Source: Parelaphostrongylus tenuis (taxonomy: Eukaryota; Nematoda; Chromadorea; Rhabditida; Metastrongylidae). From it: DNA of 64,000 bases. The position numbers and the translations under genes were made by a program. Positions 56,530 through 64,000 of this stretch are shown here, one piece after another; within the stretch, counting starts at the first letter, position 1, and the number at the start of each line of letters is the position of its first letter. The stretch is from NCBI GenBank assembly GCA_019055375.1, contig JAHQIW010001998.1, positions 124,001 through 188,000 of the forward strand. The letters are read 5' to 3'. Under the pieces are notes generated by a model. It did no database searches and was not told the origin of the DNA. It saw nothing but the letters and a program-made list of their open reading frames with translations.

Positions 56530-57235
56530 AATCTGCGAGCATTATTCTGCTGTAACTACATCGACAACTTCTTTGACATCTGCTGAGCACAAGAGATGGA
56601 CAAATGCTGTGAATTGCTAAACAAGCAGTTAAAGTACATAAAGGTTACTCGAAAGAAACCTAAAGAAAACTAGTATTCATTTCTGGATGTTCAAATCAGC
56701 CTGTCCAAAAACGTCCACATTATCAGGTAGCAAAACCCATGCAGCAAAAGCATACTGATCATAACCTCTCCTCTCACCATTTGCACACATAAAATGTACT
56801 TGTGAGAACGGATTTTGTGCACTCGTCAGTGTGTTCACACAGACAAAATACATGAGAGAACTCCTGAGTATGAACTGGGAAAGCTATTTCTAATGGCTAC
56901 AAAGTTGGACTTCCCACTAATCATACCCCTCATTTCGACGAAGTACAACTTTACATAGAGTGGTGTTCGAAAAAGAACAGGTTTTGAAAAATCGGTAGCG
57001 GTGATTTAAATATCGCCGAGTCCTTTCAAGCGAAAATAGTCCGTATTCGCCCGCATAACCGTCTATGCACTACAAAAAACTGCATAATCTGTCCCAACGA
57101 TAGAAACGATGCACTGCATATGCTTAAGTACAATCTTCCTAATTTCCTGGAAAATATGAAAACAATAGCGAAACGGGAAGAGCCACCCTGTGCCCGCATG
57201 AAAGAAAACCTAGCCGTTAATTTCAGTAGTCCAAA
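56530..57235 (+). mobile_element. Penelope-like retroelement relic
   Basis: The + frame reads NYIDNFFDIC (the YVDD reverse-transcriptase box, with N for the second D, at 56554-56583), EMDKCCELLNKQLKYIKVTR, KPKEN, FLDVQISLSKNVHI, then after frame changes NRLCTTKNCIICPNDR (57057-57104), the cysteine-rich stretch before a GIY-YIG endonuclease. In-frame stops are frequent. It lies in intron 2 of copy 3. Confidence 0.65.
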
Positions 57236-57769
57236 CACTCCTCTAGAAGAGCATACAACGTGCTACCATCTTCGCACCGGCAACATTTGATTTCAGCTTG
57301 TTCATCTAATGGTTGACAAAAGTTTATTGTTTTAGTGTACTAAGAAAACTATTCTGGAAAGCAAGTATATCCATAATTTTCCAAAATTCAAGCTTTCGAA
57401 TCACTACCAATAGTCTAATAGAAGGCCTTTGTCCAGCAAGAAAAAATCTTCCAGAAATTCCAGCCCAATGACAGAAAAACATCGAAATAATTTGAATACC
57501 ACACTAGGCACGCAATGAGGAAGGCTTAGAGGTAGAAGTAACCCTTCTCACTCAGGAATGAAGCCTCAGCGCGCAAAATTCTCAAGCTTTCGGGATTAAT
57601 ACCAAAATCCTGAAATGAGTTGCAAAAATGAATTCAACGTCATTTCGCATGATTTTACGCCATAATACAGATTGATGTCTTGACCTCAGTCACAAACACA
57701 CTCCTCATAAAACTCTGTGAGGCCGCTCTCTAATAAACTTACGGACTGTAGGCAGTAAACAACAAAACA

Positions 57770-57860
57770 ACGAGTGCTCCCGGAAAGAGCTAGATCTGGG
57801 TTGAAATCCCGGCTGACGCAAACGTTTTGCACACCACTCTACATCATTGGGTTTATTCAA
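57770..57860 (+). repeat. tRNA-derived SINE-like repeat, family C (headless)
   Basis: CCGGAAAGAGCTAGATCTGGG, GTTGAAATCCCGGCTGACGCA, then TTTTGCACACCACTCTACAT, as at 51740-51825. Confidence 0.5.
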
Positions 57861-58423
57861 AACAACGAGTACTTTTACCAACACGGTTGACTGAGTGCTT
57901 CTTAGGAATATTGTTTTCATCACATTATGTAGGGAGATAAAATTGATTTTGCGTGGCTCATTTGTCTCATATTCGCGATCCAGAAGAATTCACATAGATA
58001 GCGAAACACGGACAGCCCGGTGATATAGAAAAAGGTTTAACGATGGCGAAAACGAACCGTATAGTGGACTCCACGTGACTACACTTGATATCGAAAATGA
58101 TCATGCACACGTTGGGAGGACTTGTTTGCAGGAGGAATCAATCAGCTGTACTTGGCCGATATCTTACAGATCACGTCATGAAACTTACGCCAGTCGCCAC
58201 GCGCAAATCAAACCACCACCATGGACGAATAGCGCGAGAAAAGTAACAAACGGAAAATGTGTTGGGGTCCGCACAATTCTTGAAGACGGACCGTCCAAGT
58301 AAGTAAGTCATAAAATTAAATGAGTGATATAACACATCCTACTAGCGGCGTTAAATGTGAAAAGAAGCCTTCTTCAAAAAACATTTTGAAAAACAATCCC
58401 GTTTCTCTAATTATCATACTTAC

Positions 58424-58539
58424 TTTGTGCTTTGAATCTTGTAAGCCCAGAAAGCGAACACTACAGCGAAAATGGCATGTCCTAACCTCGACGCTGATTG
58501 CGCGTTACCATAGAACTCTGGTGTGGCCTTGGGGTCAAT
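58424..58539 (-). CDS. Copy 3 exon 2
   Basis: 116 nt, open: IDPKATPEFYGNAQSASRLG then AIFAVVFAFWAYKIQSTK. TTCAG acceptor and GTAAGT donor, phase 2. The chance + frame on the other strand here is its antisense. Confidence 0.8.
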
Positions 58540-59239
58540 CTGAATAACATTCGGACTGTACAATTAAATTTTAAGCAATGATGAGTCGTTGATGTTTTCA
58601 AAAGTTTCAAACACTTTGGTTTTTGAGACACCAATACGCAGGCATTTTTTGAATGACAGCGTCATGATCTCTGTGGAGACCTAAATAATGAGAACATAGC
58701 AAAAAAAGATCAAAAACCATTCCAGTATTCCTTTCTATCGAAGACAAGAACATCGCATCTTTTTGGGAGAGTCACCTAGAGTGCAACATCAATATCCGAA
58801 AATTTTCTAATAATCATTCAAAAACTTAAGTGCACAATCATCCTTTCTTCCACGTCAAAAAATTTTGAATTTTGCGAGATACTACTTATAATAACAGTCC
58901 GTTTTGGTAGTTGCCTGGAAACGCCATAGAAAAGCTGTCATTGATGTTTCGTCAGACCACTGAGGATTGTCAACAACTATATGCTGGATAAACAGATTAT
59001 TTCCATAGCTACGTAATAAATTTGATTTCGGGGTAAGCGCCACAATGTAGGTTAAGCACCCTAGCAACTAAAGGACTATTTGAAGCACTTGAAAAGTGCT
59101 TGATTGTTTTCACTGTGATTTTGCTAAAATATAAAACACTCTAACGTTTTCTACTAGAACGGTAGCTTTGAATAATGTGAAGTTTCTCGTTGGGAAACCG
59201 TATGATTATTATTGGCGGAAGTAGCAAGTAGCTGCCTAC

Positions 59240-59350
59240 CTTATGCATATAGGCCCACTCCGACATAGTAAAAACGACATACTCGAAGGTCGATAGGAAG
59301 GTCACAATGCCAGCCATCTTCACGGCCTTCCAGTCAGTGTCCTTTTCCAT
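59240..59350 (-). CDS. Copy 3 exon 1
   Basis: 37 open codons, MEKDTDWKAVKMAGIVTFLS to SEWAYMHK, ending at a GTAGGC donor, phase 0. Same length as copies 1 and 2. Confidence 0.8.
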
Positions 59351-60340
59351 TTCAGCAGAGGAAAAAAAGATCGTTGGAAATTGATCAAAACCGTTACGAG
59401 AGTAAATGCACTCCCATGACTATGTCATAAGTTTCTCTGACTTTCCCGATGGGTATTTATATTTTGATTTATATGCATTCAAATGTGTATAACGGCCATT
59501 TAGGAAGACTACTCGGCCGTTCACAATGTGAAATGGAAGACTCGTTCATGAAACTTTTTGCCACGGTTGGAAAGAAAGTTGCTGGGCACTTCAATAAGCA
59601 TATGATTACTTCCATGCATATCATGAATATTACAGTCTCTTATGTGGGATTTTCCACTTAAGGCCTAGATATTATTCGCCTTTATTTACACTCTATTACA
59701 AGCCTCTGCCATATCTAACGATGCAATCAAAGTTCGTGTTTAACTGCGTCATTACTGGAGAAAGGGTTTTTCACAGCGAGCTGCAGCTAATGAAATCAAC
59801 GACATCGAAGGTACGGTACTTTGACCAGATCCCGAAACTTGGTAGACCTATGGCAGAAAGTCGTAGAAAAACGTCGACCTTTATTCTGAAGATTATAGTC
59901 ATTATTGCTTTTGTATGAAATTCGTGCATAAATTTGCAACTTGTGCAAGTACCTCCAGAACTTTCTTACCAACCCAATATCACTAAACTATGCTATTTTA
60001 TGGATTACGTCTAGTTATGTATTTGTGTTCCATAAGCTAACGGTCAAAACAAAAAACATGTCTTTCGTCTTGAGTATTTTCGAGATCTTGTTTTAAAACA
60101 GTATAATATGATAACATATTTTGAGTTTTTCATGGGGTCTTTTAGTCTGTTAAGGTGCAACGCATGTCGAGCTGTGGTTTAGACAATGAACCGAGCATTA
60201 CAAAAGTCATTCATTCTAATACAAAAATGCCTCAGGACTGATGGTCCATTTTTGCTTACACGAATAGTAGCTGAATCTCCAAGATTTTGAAAGTCAATAA
60301 GTATCAATTTTTCAAATGTGTGCTTGTATGATAGGCCAGA
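59351..60340. other. Upstream flank of copy 3; no supported gene
   Basis: Two + frames of 65-70 codons (59449-59661, 59721-59918) show no family features or counterparts upstream of the other copies. Confidence 0.3.
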
Positions 60341-60349
60341 CACTTTATT

Positions 60350-60780
60350 TGAATGGCACTTGCGCAGTGCATGACACGTGTTTTGACATTACAGCTTCAT
60401 CACTTGCACGGTGCCTTTCGGTTCAGTCAGTTCCGCGAAAAAGATATTCCATCCACAAAGGAGCCAATCGAAGTATTTACACCTGCTCCTAGGTGAAAAA
60501 ATATCCCGACTGGCAGTGTTTTGAGCGAAATTTAAAAACACGCGAAACGAAAAGTACAACAATCATGTTTTACCTGCCACGAGCAATCGAGCGCACAACA
60601 TTGCCCGTTGGGTGATTTTTTTAATCTAGCGACAGATGTAAATATTTCGGCATCGGCTCTTCTATGTAGGGATATCCCCTAGCGGAACTGAGTGAACCGA
60701 AAGGCAACGTACAATCGATGAGGCTGTAATGCCAAAGCACATGTCTTGTACTGTATAGGAGCCATGAAAGACTTCGTAAT
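60350..60780. mobile_element. Foldback element upstream of copy 3
   Basis: Arms 60352-60440 and 60670-60770 are inverted copies sharing GACACGTGTTTTG.CATTACAG, CTTCATC, GGTGCCTTTCGGTTCAGTCA and TTCCGC. Absent at the same place in copies 1 and 2, it partly explains the longer spacing in copy 3. Confidence 0.65.
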
Positions 60781-61179
60781 AGGTCCAAAATATGCTATCA
60801 GATTACAAAGAACACTTTTTCGTGTTTGCAAGTCGAAGCGATTGAATTTGAGCAAATCAAAAAAGGAACTCATCAGTCCCCGTCACTCATCAAGAATTTC
60901 CATCAAGCGAGCTTTATTTCATGCCGAAATAGCGCAACACCTCAACGATATGATGAGCCAAATCACTGAGAAGGCGACTTTGAGAAGAATAAGATAAACT
61001 TTCCATATTTCAATCATCATCAGTTGACCTCGCATGAGACGCTTCAAAATCTCATAGCACTCGATAAAGAATGATTCGACTCATAAAATTTAAGCGCAAC
61101 AGCAGAAGCAATTGAGAATGATAGGCATTATAACGTAAGAGCTCTAATCTCAGCGTGCAAAATTTGTAATAGTGAGAGT

Positions 61180-61560
61180 TTTTACCGCTCGGCGACGGAT
61201 GTGCTTCGACAGCTTCATTTATTGAAAATGAATAAGGTTTGACAGCATCGTGTTTCCTTATTTTCAACATTTTTCGCTTTCTCCGGTTCCATTGCTGTCA
61301 CAAAAAGCTGTAACTATTATTAATGACATAACAGTATTATACACTCTTGAGTTGATCAAACTGATGAAGTGCTGCAGAATGTTATCTTAGAACATTTCTA
61401 CAATTCTATGGCATGCAAAAGATCCGTAAGTGAATTAGAAAGGAAGATCAAATGGGAATGAAGAATAGCAATATTCGGCACTGGTTAATTACAGAAGTAT
61501 GCACAACAAGTTTGACTTTCTTGAGGAACATTGCACAGACTGTTCGAATACATATTCCAG
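61180..61560 (-). promoter_or_regulatory. Conserved block upstream of copy 3 (includes 33-nt ATG block 61185-61217)
   Basis: Counterpart of 3780-4150 and 30770-31150. The ATG block reads MKLSKHIRRRA followed by GTAAAA. The residues differ from the other copies, but the ATG, the length and the GT are kept. Confidence 0.4.
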
Positions 61561-61834
61561 TCTGTGGCAGGGATTTTAGTGGGCCACCGACCTCTTGAGT
61601 TATGACCTATATTGTCCCGAACATGTCTGGAAAAAAATGTTCTGACCCTAGAACGATCTATTACTTTGAAAATTCTTACCTCGACTAGGGTCTGTGTTGC
61701 GGAGAAGTATGCTTCAAATATTCAGAGAAGTATGGCTTCAAAATAATTCAAGAGAAGAACAGAAATTTTCTTTGGGCAGAAAAATACTAACGAAAAACAA
61801 TGATAATCTGGCAAATTGATTACATTTCTAGCCT

Positions 61835-62000
61835 TTTATGACGCCTGTACGGCACTTATACAGCACTAGACAGCTGATGTTTCGCTCTTGAGGGCCAAGC
61901 TCCTCAGTAGCAAGGTGCGTTTAGTTCAACAGATCCATTGCAGGGGATATACACTTACTTATATAGGAATCGATGCCAAATCATTAGATCACAGCATCGA
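61835..62000 (+). repeat. Foldback-family arm (single)
   Basis: CAGCACTAGACAGCTGATGTT, TTCGCTC, CTCAGTAGCAAGGTGC, TTTAGTTCAACAG: the 20.75-kb subtype, with no partner arm. Confidence 0.5.
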
Positions 62001-62329
62001 CGAGCGATAAAATCCCATGACAAAATACATGATTTGTCGTTTCAGTAAAAACAATGAGGATTACATTATATTACGATGATTTTAGCACATGACGTGAAGC
62101 TGTAGTAAAAACACTCTGACAGCCACCGCTCGTCAATAAGAAACATTTCAGTCATATGTGTGACTCCTGCCTTTTCTTTTCACTTCAGCGGATCAGCACA
62201 ACTGCAGTGAGTGTGGATGAGGGCATTTCTCGGTGGAAAATCGCATTACTGTCAAAATGTGAACTTCTTGCAGAGAAATTAGACTAGCGTTGAAATTGCA
62301 GACTTGAAAAGGCAGGCTTCTCATCGTGC

Positions 62330-62606
62330 GCACCGTGGCCGAGTGATTGTGACACTCGTCTCCACCTAGCATGGAGCACAACTCCACCACCCTTCCCTTT
62401 CCCCCTCCCCCCTCTCAGCCCTTCGGCACTTAACAACAGCGCCTTATGGAACGCTACAGCCAGGATGTCCTCAAGACTGCAAGGAGACTCGCCCAACCAG
62501 TGATCTACGACGTTAAAAAAGAAGACGGAGTTTGAATTCAATCCTAGAGGTACTGGAACTGCACAGTGAATAAAGAAAAAACACTGTAAAGACGGATCGA
62601 TTTAAA
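62330..62606 (+). repeat. tRNA-derived SINE, family B
   Basis: Head GCGCACCGTGGCCGAGTGATTG, a C-rich insertion at 62390-62420, body GGAACGCTACAGCCAGGA, CTCGCCCAACCAGT, AAAGAAGACGGAG, end CTGTAAAGACGGATCGATTT. Confidence 0.6.
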
Positions 62607-62716
62607 ATTTCTAAAAAAGCAGATTTCTGATCAATGATGATAGCAGGTTGTAGGTGACTAGCCTATTTGGAGTGTGAAGGACTTCACAGATACTAGATAA
62701 ACTACTACTTCAAGCA

Positions 62717-62875
62717 CTATATATGCATATGTATATATATATATTACTATATATGTGCATGTATTGCGCATATGTATATGTACATTCATCTGTATACATA
62801 CATGCGTACATTATATGTATATATAAATGAATAAATAAATAAATAATAAATAAATAATATATATATATGTATATA
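62717..62875. repeat. Complex TA/TG/TAAA microsatellite
   Basis: TATATATG runs, then (AAATAAAT)n, then TATATATG again. Confidence 0.8.
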
Positions 62876-62929
62876 TGACCCATAATTACGTTTTACTGTG
62901 CGCGAATTCTAGCACTTCCACCAATCGTT

Positions 62930-63180
62930 TCTTTTCCTCGCATAGATTCTCCACACTTTCTCGAACAGTTAACGCGTTTTCGAATCTGCTACTTGAGTAT
63001 ATCGTTTCCGTTATAAATAACAATCGATCTTGCGCAGGACAAATTTCTTTGCAACTCGAAGAAATACGCGATATAGGATGTCTGTATAACGATCGCTGAT
63101 TGGCTGCAAAAGAATGCTTAGTCAAGCAACCATCATCTTGTTCCTAAGTCGCATCACTAACCATCTCACCCAACCCACCA
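62930..63180 (+). repeat. Dispersed repeat, pairs with 50850-51060
   Basis: See 50850-51060. A 79-codon minus frame (62886-63125) overlaps it and is not supported as a gene. Confidence 0.35.
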
Positions 63181-63239
63181 TTTATGTAAGTATATGTCAA
63201 TATATAATACATATATGTGTATATTTTATTTGCACTCTT

Positions 63240-63450
63240 ACAAAGGAGACGCCTGCCCTATCACCGACACTCGTCTGCAGTCACCAAGGAATGCACTACG
63301 GACGCCACAGCAGGCAGTCTTCGAGATTGCCAGGAGACGCGCTCAACCAGTATTCTCACGACCTTCAAGAAGACGACGAGAAAACAGGTTGAATTCTGAA
63401 AGTACTGAGTTCTTGCACATGGAAAAACACACTCGTGATGGCAGATAAAA
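63240..63450 (+). repeat. SINE family B, headless copy
   Basis: It starts within the body (AAGGAATGCACTACGGACGCC), then CACAGCAGGCAGTCTTCGAGA, CGCGCTCAACCAGTATT, AAGAAGACGACGA. It is preceded by a short TA-rich run. Confidence 0.5.
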
Positions 63451-64000
63451 AAAACTTTTGCAAAGCAAGCCTCCATTTTGAATCTGTTTAGAGTCACAAT
63501 TTGCACATTTTAAAAAAGTTGAGAACGAAAGTTTTGTTATGCGAGCACTTGCAAAGTAAGTATAGCAGCCACTTACACCGGTGATAGTATTTGAGAACAG
63601 TAATTCGTTCTGTTGGACGAAATTCAGCCAGTCTATGACGTATTTGTGTTCAAAATGCGATGAGCGATGCAAATGAAGCGAAAAAGTACGGTTCAAGTGC
63701 TGTAACTCAACGTAGACTGCTTCGACTAAAATTCGGTCGGCAATAGTTTTTCAATCAAATTCGACTGATCCCCATATCCGCTGGTAAATCTTTGTTTGAA
63801 CTAGGATATTTTTCTCTGGAGTTTGAAGGTGGTCATCATTTAGCATCAGTCGCTAATACTCATTATGTTTAAAACATTATGTGTTGTAGTGTGACGAACG
63901 AAAAAATAGAATAAGACGGTGGTCAACAACTCGTTCGGGAAAGAAAACTTTGCGTTATCAAGTTCCCATGGCAGCGACAGATTGAATAGATACAATAAAA

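Larger units (their letters stand above)
42715..59350 (-). pseudogene. MFSD8-like MFS transporter, array copy 3 (all ends present, three one-base lesions)
   Basis: Eleven minus-strand exon blocks run from ATG at 59350 to TGA at 42717-42715, and splice phases chain correctly across nearly all junctions. The protein resembles MFSD8/CLN7, a multi-pass endolysosomal transporter: TDWK start, RSYFAAVSTAQDRTRA followed by GPIFQ, YGWDGQK, GCDTQQYTWC (compare CS.EQ.WC in vertebrate MFSD8), SLDTIYSKVLGQIDQ followed by MQGA, and a final hydrophobic segment. Exon 5 carries an extra base, the next block lacks one, and exon 6 carries an extra base; each correction restores the family frame and the splice phase. 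All splice dinucleotides I can place are intact, unlike copy 2. It may be a young pseudogene or a working gene with assembly indels. Introns contain RTE, mariner, SINE, Cbl-like and Penelope-like insertions. Confidence 0.75.

Noticed and set aside
62886..63125. 79-codon minus frame resembling a coiled-coil protein end
   Set aside because: It overlaps a dispersed repeat shared with 50.9 kb, and that copy does not keep the frame.
48990..63230. CRISPR-like or regulatory arrays in TA-rich runs
   Set aside because: These are simple eukaryotic microsatellites without spacers or conserved units.

Overview
The window looks like nuclear DNA of a nematode, probably a strongylid (hookworm-like) worm. 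It is AT-rich, has short exons in long introns with GTAAGT/TTTCAG-type junctions, carries a near-match to the nematode SL1 leader, and is crowded with RTE, mariner, Penelope-like, SINE-like and foldback repeats. Genus and species cannot be fixed by eye. No bacterial operons, rRNA or CRISPR are visible, and no tRNA I would call functional. Most long open frames are chance frames or repeat sequence.

The backbone is a tandem array of three minus-strand copies of one gene, recognised by reading short exons and chaining their splice phases. It encodes a major facilitator superfamily membrane protein of the MFSD8/CLN7 type. Copy 3 (42715-59350) shows eleven exon blocks down to the stop codon, with one-base indels in three adjacent blocks. 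Copy 2 (16533-29891) is a clear pseudogene with stops, a frameshift, lost splice sites and a SINE breaking one exon. Copy 1 (1007-2602) shows only its first two exons before the left edge; exon 2 carries one extra base in an A7 run. Exon 1 recurs every 27-29 kb, and blocks upstream of exon 1 and in introns are conserved between copies, so whole 27-29 kb units were duplicated.

Layout, left to right: copy 1 exons and upstream block (1-4.2 kb); repeats, an orphan RTE tail, the SL1-like 22-mer and a ~38-bp minisatellite (4.4-12.5 kb); SINEs, foldbacks and copy 2 (12.5-31 kb); an RTE insertion whose 5' three quarters read like unpolished sequence (33.4-38.1 kb) inside the copy 2 upstream region; foldbacks (39.8-41.4 kb); copy 3 (42.7-59.4 kb), whose introns hold a reversed RTE, two mariner relics, SINEs, a damaged Cbl/SLI-1-like fragment (55.0-55.7 kb) and a Penelope-like relic (56.5-57.2 kb); and the copy 3 upstream block with further repeats (60.3-64 kb).

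If any array member works, its product would be a multi-pass membrane transporter, by family analogy in an endolysosomal membrane. Everything else that can be named is mobile-element debris or a broken gene copy.
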